Positions 8,204 to 14,743 of a stretch of DNA of 64,000 nucleotides are shown one piece after another. A program made the position numbers and the translations under genes. Position 1 is the first letter of the stretch. Every line of letters begins with the position of its first letter. This DNA is from Micrococcus endophyticus. GTDB lineage: Bacteria; Actinomycetota; Actinomycetes; Actinomycetales; Micrococcaceae. Under the pieces are notes generated by a model. The model was not told the DNA's origin and did not search any database. It saw nothing but the letters and a program-made list of their open reading frames with translations. The stretch is taken from positions 2,356,001 to 2,420,000 of the forward strand of contig NZ_JACHMW010000001.1 in the NCBI RefSeq assembly GCF_014205115.1. The letters run 5' to 3'.

Positions 8204-8392
8204 ATGTGCCGTCCTGCCACCTGTGACGTCTGCGGCAAGACCACCTGGGCCGGCTGCGGCCAGCACGTCGCCTCCGTGAAGGCCACCGTCCCCGCCGGGC
8301 AGTGGTGCGACGGGCGCCATTCGGACGCCGAGGTCGACGCCGCCCGTGCCCAGAAGCCCCAGGGCTTCCTCGCGCGTCTGTTCAACCGGTGA
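8204..8392 (+). CDS. Small conserved Cys-rich protein (62 aa)
   Basis: A 62-residue protein starting MCRPATCDVCGKTTWAGCGQ. It contains four Cys in the first 18 residues, a His and a fifth Cys later (QWCDGRH). I recognise it as a widely distributed small protein of unknown function; the Cys/His pattern suggests metal (zinc) or sulfur chemistry. A GAAGAGAGGA ribosome site precedes the ATG. It follows the sulfur island but is separated from it by a strong hairpin, so cotranscription is doubtful. Confidence 0.8.
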   Translation: MCRPATCDVCGKTTWAGCGQHVASVKATVPAGQWCDGRHSDAEVDAARAQKPQGFLARLFNR

Positions 8393-8427
8393 GCCCGGCG
8401 GGTCGCCTCACGCCCTGCCCTGTCGAA

Positions 8428-9306
8428 TCACGCGTCCAATTCGTTCGCGAGGGCGCTGACGAAGGCCAGGAGCGCCTCCTCGACGGGGCCGGTGCGGTCC
8501 GGGTGCGGCGCTGGATGCATGATCCACCGGAGCCCCTGGCCGACGAGGTGCACGGCGTGGGCGAGCATCCACTCGTCCGCCGTGGAGCCGTCGATGACGA
8601 CGAACTCGGTGCGGCCGACTTCGCGCCGGTGCGTGATGTGCAGCTCCGTGTGCCAGGGCTGCTCGGCGCCGGGTCCGTGCCAGGACGCGGCAAGGAGGGT
8701 GACGACGTCCCCGGCATCGGCTTCCTGGTGGGCGAACCAGATGCGCGCTTCGAGCATCAGGTCCGGAGCATCGTCGGCCCGGATGTCCCAGGTCCCGCCC
8801 AGGGCACGTTGCACATCCGAAGGAGAGTGGTCCGCCGGGAGTCCGCCGGGTCTGCCTCGGACCTCAAGCGCGTCCCACGCGCCGGTCCTGTGGGCTCGTG
8901 CTCGAGGGGGTGCATGCCGCGGGCGCAGCAGGGCACCCTCGGGTGCGCCCTGGGCGATCGCCTCCACGATGCCTGAGAGCAGGAGCCCGGCGTCGGAGCG
9001 CTCCGGCCCATGGAGCCATCGGACGTCGCCTGCGTCGCGGGGGATGGCGGCCGACCCGCACGTCGTGAGGGCACCGAACAGGCCTGACTTCAGCGCCTCG
9101 ACCGTGACCCCGCTGCCGTCGTCCGACGGATGCAGTCGCATCTGAAGCCCGAAGAGGGACGGGTGGTCCTCGAGGGCGATGTGGCGGGCTGCGACTCCCT
9201 CCTCATCGTCGATGAGGACCGCGGCAACGGACCCGTTGCCGAGTTGGACCTGCACCCGACGTGTGCTGGGCGAACAGGTGTCCCCAACCGCGGGCGCCCC
9301 ATTCAT
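8428..9306 (-). CDS. Hypothetical cytosolic protein, second gene of an orphan pair
   Basis: A 292-residue soluble protein without signal peptide, membrane segment or a motif I recognise. The start at 9306 is chosen because its ATG overlaps the stop of the upstream secreted-protein gene (ATGA); a longer frame exists up to 9396 but lies inside that gene. The C-terminal third contains a Trp/His-rich stretch (ASWHGPGAEQPWHTELHITH). The overlapping arrangement suggests translational coupling with the secreted protein, so a processing, chaperone or protective role is possible, but nothing in the sequence shows it. Confidence 0.65.
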   Translation of the reverse strand: MNGAPAVGDTCSPSTRRVQVQLGNGSVAAVLIDDEEGVAARHIALEDHPSLFGLQMRLHPSDDGSGVTVEALKSGLFGALTTCGSAAIPRDAGDVRWLHGPERSDAGLLLSGIVEAIAQGAPEGALLRPRHAPPRARAHRTGAWDALEVRGRPGGLPADHSPSDVQRALGGTWDIRADDAPDLMLEARIWFAHQEADAGDVVTLLAASWHGPGAEQPWHTELHITHRREVGRTEFVVIDGSTADEWMLAHAVHLVGQGLRWIMHPAPHPDRTGPVEEALLAFVSALANELDA

Positions 9307-9758
9307 GCCGCGCACTGGCTGTAGCGGTCGCAGGCGAATTTGCCGTCCGCGTAGATGGAGGCTCGGATGGAACCGGCCGTGTCCTTGAGTTTCCATGCCT
9401 TTCCCCCGTGCCCGGCCGTGTCCTTGTTCAACGCCCAGTCCGTGGCTTTGCCCGTGCCCACGCGGTACGTGTTGTTCCCTGTGATGAGATCCATGCGGAA
9501 GTAGGTGGAACCGCTGCGACTGAAAGTGAACCCGGCCATCCCGGCTCCACCACAGTCGGTGTGGAACTGACCGCCGTCATCCACGGTCGCGATGGACGCC
9601 GGCTTGATGGGGTTGACGATGGGATCGACCGAGTTGCACCGATACGGCATGGCTGCCGCTGACGTCGGGGTCAAAGGAGGGAAGAGGATAGCGAGGGCGG
9701 CGAGGGCAGCGCCTCCATGCTGTGACCTCGATGTCGAATGTGTGCGTGAGCTACGCAT
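9303..9758 (-). CDS. Secreted Cys-containing protein, first gene of an orphan pair
   Basis: A 151-residue protein. A basic N-terminus (MRSSRTHSTSRSQ) is followed by a hydrophobic stretch ending PTSAAA, a signal peptide with a likely AxA cleavage near residue 36. The mature part of about 115 residues has four Cys (RCNS, TDCGG, ACDR, QCAA) that could form two disulfides. The start at 9758 is fixed by a leaderless TAACGT box 7 bases upstream. No family recognised. It overlaps the following cytosolic gene by four bases. Confidence 0.68.
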   Translation of the reverse strand: MRSSRTHSTSRSQHGGAALAALAILFPPLTPTSAAAMPYRCNSVDPIVNPIKPASIATVDDGGQFHTDCGGAGMAGFTFSRSGSTYFRMDLITGNNTYRVGTGKATDWALNKDTAGHGGKAWKLKDTAGSIRASIYADGKFACDRYSQCAA

Positions 9759-9765
9759 GATGGGC

Positions 9766-9771
9766 ACGTTA
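9766..9771 (-). promoter_or_regulatory. -10 box (TAACGT) of a leaderless promoter
   Basis: Seven bases upstream of the minus-strand ATG at 9758. It drives the secreted/cytosolic gene pair. Confidence 0.5.
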
Positions 9772-9808
9772 GTGGTGTGCGTCACGCGCAGCAATGGAGA
9801 GCGGTGCC

Positions 9809-9832
9809 GCGGGCCCACGGCGGTGGGCCCGC
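9809..9832 (-). terminator. Hairpin terminator after the second thioesterase gene
   Basis: Perfect 10-bp arms GCGGGCCCAC/GTGGGCCCGC with a 4-base loop, ending one base before the stop codon of the minus-strand thioesterase gene. Confidence 0.7.
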
Positions 9833-9833
9833 C

Positions 9834-10808
9834 TCAGTCCTCGCCGCGCTCGGCGAGCAGGTGGTTCGGCAGCCGGTTGCCCGGCGCGCGCCCGCGGATC
9901 TCCAGCAGGTCGCGGGCGTGCTGCCACAGGGCCTTGTCCTCGTGGGAGACGGGCTCCCAGGCGGGCACAGGGACCGCGTCGCCGTCGTCGTCCCGGGCCA
10001 CCATCACCGTGAGGCAGTACGTGGTCAGCTCGAGCTGCGCGGTCTTGGGGTCGCCCGAGCGCACGTGGACCGCCACGTGCATGCCCTTCTCGCCCGTGTA
10101 GATCAGCCGGGCCTCGACCTCCACGAGGTCGCCGATGTGCAGCGGCCGGTAGAAGCGCACCCCGCCGGAGAACACGGCCACCGTCTCCCGGCCCGCCCAG
10201 CGGGTGGAGCACAGGTAGGCGGCCGTGTCGATCCACTCCATCACGATGCCGCCGTGGACCTTCCCGCCCCAGTTCACGTCCGTGGGGGCGGCCAGGAAGC
10301 GCAGCACCGTGCGGTCCGCGGTGCCGGCGTCCGTGTAGCGCTGGCCCTCCATGGCGGCCTGGATCTCGTCCCGCACCGCGATCCGCGAGACCGCGTACTC
10401 CGCCGCCAGCTCCTGCTCCAGCGTGCGCGGCACGAACTCCGGCACCGGCACCGGCTTGCCCTCCTCCACCGCCACGAAGATCACGAGGCAGCGCGCGGCC
10501 TCGGTGAGCTCGCCGGTCTTGGGGTCGCCCGCGCTGACCACCGTGTTGATGTGCATGGAGCTGCGGCCGGTGTGCAGCACCGTGCCGGTGACCTCCACCA
10601 TCTGCCCCACGAGCACGGGCTGGCGGAAGTGGATGTTGCCCACGTACGCGGTGACGCAGTAGCTGCCCGCCCACGCGGTGGCCGCGGCGAAGGCCGCCTT
10701 GTCCACCCACTCGAGGACGCGGCCGGCGTCCACGGTGCCGGTGTGGCCCTGGTCCGTGGGGGCGGCGAGGAAGCGGAGGGTCACCTCGTGGCGGCGCTGC
10801 TCGGTCAT
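9834..10808 (-). CDS. Double-hotdog acyl-CoA thioesterase (paralog of the gene at 2338)
   Basis: A 324-residue protein with two hotdog domains. Each carries the catalytic-type helix: GTVDAGRVLEWVDKAAF in the first domain and GGKVHGGIVMEWIDTAAYLC in the second. It matches the domain order and exact length of the thioesterase at 2338-3312, so the two arose by duplication. The start at MTEQRRHEV (10808) is chosen because a CATCAT -10-like box lies six bases upstream and the family begins close to the first strand; the longer frame upstream overlaps the tipA-like promoter. Confidence 0.85.
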   Translation of the reverse strand: MTEQRRHEVTLRFLAAPTDQGHTGTVDAGRVLEWVDKAAFAAATAWAGSYCVTAYVGNIHFRQPVLVGQMVEVTGTVLHTGRSSMHINTVVSAGDPKTGELTEAARCLVIFVAVEEGKPVPVPEFVPRTLEQELAAEYAVSRIAVRDEIQAAMEGQRYTDAGTADRTVLRFLAAPTDVNWGGKVHGGIVMEWIDTAAYLCSTRWAGRETVAVFSGGVRFYRPLHIGDLVEVEARLIYTGEKGMHVAVHVRSGDPKTAQLELTTYCLTVMVARDDDGDAVPVPAWEPVSHEDKALWQHARDLLEIRGRAPGNRLPNHLLAERGED

Positions 10809-10889
10809 GGGCCCATGATGGCAGGCCCGCGCGGCGGAGGGGACGGGTGCGGCGCGGGTGCGGGCGGGCGCGAGGCGGGCGCGGCGGAC

Positions 10890-10920
10890 TTGACCCTCAC
10901 GCGGCGTGAGGGGGTCCACT
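10890..10920 (+). promoter_or_regulatory. MerR-type promoter/operator of the tipA-like gene
   Basis: A -35 element TTGACC (10890-10895) and a -10-like TCCACT (10915-10920) are separated by an over-long 19-bp spacer. The spacer is largely filled by the perfect dyad CCCTCACGC-G-GCGTGAGGG (10894-10912). An extended spacer with a dyad is the classic layout for activation by MerR-family proteins. Transcription would start at or next to the ATG at 10928. Confidence 0.75.
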
Positions 10921-10927
10921 GGTGTGC

Positions 10928-11758
10928 ATGAAGGAGACGATGACGGTCGGCGAGGTCGCGGCGCTCACGGGCGTCACGGTGCGCACCCTGCATCACTACG
11001 ACGCGATCGGCCTGGTCCGCCCGGCCGCCCGCAGCGCCGCGGGCTACCGGCTCTACGGCCCCGACGACGTCGCCCGGTTGCAGGAGGTCGTGGCCTACCG
11101 GCGCCTCGGCTTCGGCCTGGAGGACATCCCGGACGCGACGGCCGACCGCCGCGCCGCGCTCGTGCGGCAGCGCGAGCTGGTGGCCGCCCGCATCGACGAG
11201 CTGACCCGCCTCGGGCGCGCGCTGGACGAAGCGCTCGGGCGGTCCGCGGACGAGAGAGAAGAGGACATCATGGAGAACGAGAGCACCCCCCGCCGCCCCG
11301 GCACCCGCCCGGACCTGGACCTGACCGACGCCGAGCTGCGCGAGCTCTTCGGCGACGAGTACGCCGAGGAGTTCGACGGCTACCAGGCCGAGGCCGAGCA
11401 GCGATGGGGCGAGACGGACGCGTGGGCCGAGTCCGCGCGGCGGACGAAGCACTACTCGAAGCAGGACTGGGAGCGGATCAAGGCCGAGCAGGAGGCGGCC
11501 ACCGGGCTCGCCGCGGCCGCGTTGCGGGCCGGGGAGCCGGCGTCGTCGGCGGCCGCGATGGACGCCGCCGAGGCGGCCCGCGCCCACATCACCCGCTGGT
11601 TCTACGAGGTCAGCCCGGCCATGCACCGGGGCCTGGGGGACATGTACGCGGCGGACCCGCGGTTCGCCAAGACCTACGACGACGTCGAGCCCGGCCTCGC
11701 CGCCTACCTGCGGGACGCGATTCACGCCAACGCCGACCGCCTCGAGCGCGACGACTGA
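10928..11758 (+). CDS. TipA-like MerR-family regulator with TipAS drug-binding domain
   Basis: A 276-residue protein. Residues 5-75 form a MerR winged helix (VGEVAALTGVTVRTLHHYD), followed by a coiled coil, then from about residue 120 a TipAS domain (YQAEAEQRWGETDAW, SARRTKHYSKQDWERI). TipA proteins bind thiopeptide and other large drugs and activate their own promoter. I chose the ATG at 10928 because the MerR-type promoter places transcription start there; GTG 10922 and ATG 10940 are alternatives. An internal ATG at 11270 with an AGAAGAGGA ribosome site could give a separate short TipAS form, as known for Streptomyces tipA. Confidence 0.87.
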   Translation: MKETMTVGEVAALTGVTVRTLHHYDAIGLVRPAARSAAGYRLYGPDDVARLQEVVAYRRLGFGLEDIPDATADRRAALVRQRELVAARIDELTRLGRALDEALGRSADEREEDIMENESTPRRPGTRPDLDLTDAELRELFGDEYAEEFDGYQAEAEQRWGETDAWAESARRTKHYSKQDWERIKAEQEAATGLAAAALRAGEPASSAAAMDAAEAARAHITRWFYEVSPAMHRGLGDMYAADPRFAKTYDDVEPGLAAYLRDAIHANADRLERDD

Positions 11759-11766
11759 CCCCACGC

Positions 11767-11901
11767 TTTCGTGCGGGAAACGGGAGCCTCCCCGGGTGCT
11801 TTCGTGCGGGAAACGGGAGCCTTGCGGCCCCTCCCGACCCACCCACCCCACCCACCCCGTTTTCGTGCGGGAAACGGGAGCCTCCCGTTTCCCGCACGAA
11901 A
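11767..11901. repeat. Repeat family 1: three direct units and one inverted unit
   Basis: Cores begin at 11767, 11800 (33 bases later) and 11861. The last is followed, after one base, by a perfect inverted copy (11882-11901), making a 41-base palindrome at 11861-11901. A C-rich CCCACCCC stretch lies between. The cluster occupies the gap between two convergent genes and could act as a bidirectional terminator. Confidence 0.9.
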
Positions 11902-11919
11902 GTGGTCTCGGGGCGCGGG

Positions 11920-12552
11920 TCAGCCCTTCGGCTGGATCTCGCTCTCGACGACCCACTTGTGGTTCGTCATGGTCATGCCGTCCGCGGTGTAGTCGACCAT
12001 GTAGACGGTCTCGTCCGTGACGGAGGCGACGGTGGCCTCGGCGCCCTTCATGCCGGCCATGTGCTCGGCCTCCATGACGGCGGTGTCGCCCACCTGGAGC
12101 GGGGCGTCGCCGGTGTCCTGCAGCTCCTCGTGCACCACCCACTTGTGGTCCTTCACGGGCTCCCCGCCGGTGGTGGGGGTGTAGTCGACGGAGTAGGTGG
12201 TGGTGTCGAAGGCGCCGGTGATCGTGGCCGTGGCCCCGTCCATCCCGGGCATGTGGTCCGCGGTCAGGGTGACCTCGCTGCCCACGGGGTGGGCGGGGGA
12301 CGCGGCCTCGGCGATGCCCTCGGGCGCCGGGCCGCCGTCCATCTTGTGGTCCATGTGGCCGTGGCCGCCGCCGGAGGCGGACTCCGAGGCGCTGCCGGAC
12401 TCGGAGGCGGGCTGCGACGACGACGTCGCCGCGGACTGGCCGGACGAGGGCGAGGCGGACGGGCCGGCGTCGTCCGCGGTGGAGCAGCCGGTGATGAGGC
12501 CGGCGGAGGCGAGGATGCCGACGGCGGCCAGGGTGAGACGACGGGTCTTCAT
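11920..12552 (-). CDS. YdhK-type lipoprotein with two DUF1541 repeats
   Basis: A 210-residue lipoprotein with signal peptide MKTRRLTLAAVGILASAGLI and lipobox LITGC. A Ser/Ala-rich linker contains a His/Met-rich patch (GHGHMDHKMDG). Two DUF1541 repeats follow, each with an HMxGM motif and a DHKWVV/NHKWVV ending. His/Met clusters suggest copper binding on the outer face of the membrane. A 17-bp CsoR-type operator lies 64 bases upstream, so copper-dependent expression with the copA operon at 45 kb is likely. The ribosome site AAGGAGA precedes the ATG. Confidence 0.87.
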   Translation of the reverse strand: MKTRRLTLAAVGILASAGLITGCSTADDAGPSASPSSGQSAATSSSQPASESGSASESASGGGHGHMDHKMDGGPAPEGIAEAASPAHPVGSEVTLTADHMPGMDGATATITGAFDTTTYSVDYTPTTGGEPVKDHKWVVHEELQDTGDAPLQVGDTAVMEAEHMAGMKGAEATVASVTDETVYMVDYTADGMTMTNHKWVVESEIQPKG

Positions 12553-12615
12553 GGGACTCTCCTTGTGCTCGGTGTGCTCGGTGTGCCGGTCGCGGGTGAC
12601 GCCACGAGCGGCTAT

Positions 12616-12632
12616 ATACCCCTCGGGGGTAT
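12616..12632. promoter_or_regulatory. CsoR-type operator upstream of the YdhK-type lipoprotein
   Basis: ATACCCCTCGGGGGTAT, a 17-bp site. Its length and left arm equal those of the csoR-copA operator at 45837, and it differs from the 16-bp sites of the sulfur genes by one extra central base. Confidence 0.8.
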
Positions 12633-12698
12633 CCTGCACTGTACTCCCATGGGCCGGGCGGCGTCACGCGCCGCCGCCCCGCCGCTCACCGGCCACCG

Positions 12699-12770
12699 CT
12701 TTCGTGCGGGAAACGGGAGCCTCCCGCTGTCGAGGGGGAGACGAGAGCCTCCCGTTTCCCGCACGAAGGC
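12699..12770. repeat. Repeat family 1: inverted pair between divergent genes
   Basis: A direct copy (about 12699-12722) and an inverted copy (about 12745-12768) flank a degenerate unit. They lie in the 433-base gap between the lipoprotein gene and the divergent ABC exporter operon. The rest of the gap (12770-12985) is C-rich and shows no other recognisable element. Confidence 0.85.
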
Positions 12771-12985
12771 GATCTCGGCGGGAGCGCGAAGCCCTGACCT
12801 GGGGCGAGGAGGGGACGCGCCTGTCGTGTCCGGCCCCGGGTGCACAATGGACCCGTCCACCACGACGCCGGCCCGCCCCGGTCCGCCTCCACCGCGTGCT
12901 CGCGCCGACTCGCCTCCGCCGCCCCGCCCAGCCGCCACGCCACCCCACCCCCCACGCCATCCCGCCCCACGATCCCGAGGACACC

Positions 12986-14743
12986 ATGCTCTGGACCCTG
13001 CTGCGCCGCCACGGCCGCCCCTACCTGGGCGCCGTGACGGCCGTCGTCGTGCTGCAGCTGATCAGCACGCTGGCCATGCTGTACCTGCCCAGCCTCAACG
13101 CCCGCATCATCGACGAGGGCGTGGCCCGCGGGGACACGGACCGCATCTGGGACCTGGGCCTGGTGATGCTGGGTGTCGCGCTCGTGCAGGTGATCGCGGC
13201 GATCGTGGCCGTGTGGTTCGGCGCGAAGGTGGCCATGGGCATCGGCCGGGACCTGCGCCGCGCCGTGTACACGCGCGTGGACGGGTTCTCCGCGGAGGAG
13301 CTGGGCCGCTTCGGCGCGCCCACGCTCATCACGCGCGGCACGAACGACGTGAACCAGGTCCAGATGGTCACCCTCATGGGCTTGAACTTCATGGTGGCGG
13401 TGCCGATCATGGCGATCGGCGGCATCATCATGGCCGTCCGGGAGGACCCGGGACTGTCCTGGCTCGTGTGGGTCTCGGTGCCGGTGCTGCTGGTGATCGT
13501 GGCGTGGATCGTGGCGAAGCTGATGCCGCTGTTCCAGCGCATGCAGGACGACATCGACCGCGTCAACGGCGTGATGCGTGAGCAGGTCATGGGCATCCGC
13601 GTGGTCCGCGCGTTCGTGCGCGAGCCGCACGAGTCCGCCCGCTTCTCGGACGCCAACGCGGCCCTGACGCGCACCTCGGTGCTGATCGGCCGGCTGTTCG
13701 TGCTGCTGGGCCCCGTGATCACCATGATCCTGCACCTGGCCACGGCGGCGGTGCTGTGGTTCGGCGGCCACCGCGTGGCGGACGGCCTCGTGGAGGTCGG
13801 CGCGCTCACCGCGTTCATGCAGTACCTGCTGCAGATCCTCATGGCGGTGATGATGGGCACCTTCATGATGATGATGCTTCCGCGCGCCGTGGTCTCGGCC
13901 GGGCGCATCGGCGAGGTCCTGGACACCGTCCCCACCCTGGCCGAGCCGGTGAACCCGGTGACGCCGGCGGACCCGCGCGGCGCCGTCGAGCTGCGAGACG
14001 TGACCTTCGCGTACCCCGGGGCCGAGGCCCCGGTGCTGGACGGGGTGAGCTTCACCGTGGCGCCGGGCAGCACGACGGCGATCATCGGCGCCACCGGCTC
14101 CGGCAAGTCCACGCTGGTCAACCTCATCCCGCGGCTCTACGACGCCACCTCCGGGCAGGTGCTGATCGACGGGGTGCCCGTGACCGAGCTGGCGCGGGCG
14201 GAGCTGACGCGCGCCGTCGCCCTGGTCCCGCAGAAGCCGTACCTGTTCTCGGGGACGGTGGCGGAGAACATGCGCTTCGGCGCGCCCGAGGCCACCGAGG
14301 AGGAGATCTGGGCCGCGCTGGAGACGGCGCAGGCCGCGGGCTTCGTGCGGGAGCGGACCACGGGCGAGGGGGAGACGGCGGCCACCGGGCTGGACTCCCG
14401 CCTCTCGCAGGGCGGCACGGACGTCTCGGGCGGCCAGCGCCAGCGGCTGTCCATCGCGCGCGCCCTCGTGGCACGGCCGCGGATCCTGCTGTTCGACGAC
14501 TCGTTCTCCGCGCTCGACGTCGCCACGGACGCCCGCCTGCGCGGCGCCCTGGACGCGACGGCGGCGGGCACCACGCGCATCGTCGTCGCCCAGCGGGTGG
14601 CCACCATCACCGAGGCGGACCAGATCATCGTGCTGGACGAGGGCCGCGTGGTCGGCCGCGGCACGCACGCCGAGCTGCTGGCCGGCAACGAGACGTACAA
14701 GGCGATCGTGGACTCGCAGGTCCGCGCGGAGGAGCTGGCATGA
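12986..14743 (+). CDS. ABC exporter half-transporter with a non-canonical ATP site
   Basis: A 585-residue fused membrane-ATPase subunit of the multidrug/lipid exporter class. Six transmembrane helices (about residues 15-290) precede an ATPase domain with Walker A GATGSGKSTL, signature VSGGQRQRLS and Walker B ILLFDDSFSALD. The catalytic Glu after Walker B is Asp here, as in one subunit of heterodimeric exporters such as TM287/288 type. The ATG at 12986 follows a CGAGGA ribosome site and opens at the usual short N-terminus. The stop overlaps the partner start (ATGA). Confidence 0.88.
   Translation: MLWTLLRRHGRPYLGAVTAVVVLQLISTLAMLYLPSLNARIIDEGVARGDTDRIWDLGLVMLGVALVQVIAAIVAVWFGAKVAMGIGRDLRRAVYTRVDGFSAEELGRFGAPTLITRGTNDVNQVQMVTLMGLNFMVAVPIMAIGGIIMAVREDPGLSWLVWVSVPVLLVIVAWIVAKLMPLFQRMQDDIDRVNGVMREQVMGIRVVRAFVREPHESARFSDANAALTRTSVLIGRLFVLLGPVITMILHLATAAVLWFGGHRVADGLVEVGALTAFMQYLLQILMAVMMGTFMMMMLPRAVVSAGRIGEVLDTVPTLAEPVNPVTPADPRGAVELRDVTFAYPGAEAPVLDGVSFTVAPGSTTAIIGATGSGKSTLVNLIPRLYDATSGQVLIDGVPVTELARAELTRAVALVPQKPYLFSGTVAENMRFGAPEATEEEIWAALETAQAAGFVRERTTGEGETAATGLDSRLSQGGTDVSGGQRQRLSIARALVARPRILLFDDSFSALDVATDARLRGALDATAAGTTRIVVAQRVATITEADQIIVLDEGRVVGRGTHAELLAGNETYKAIVDSQVRAEELA

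Noticed and set aside
11767-11901. Repeat family 1 as CRISPR repeats
   Set aside because: The 13-base segments between cores are too short and too similar to be spacers, and copies are dispersed and inverted.
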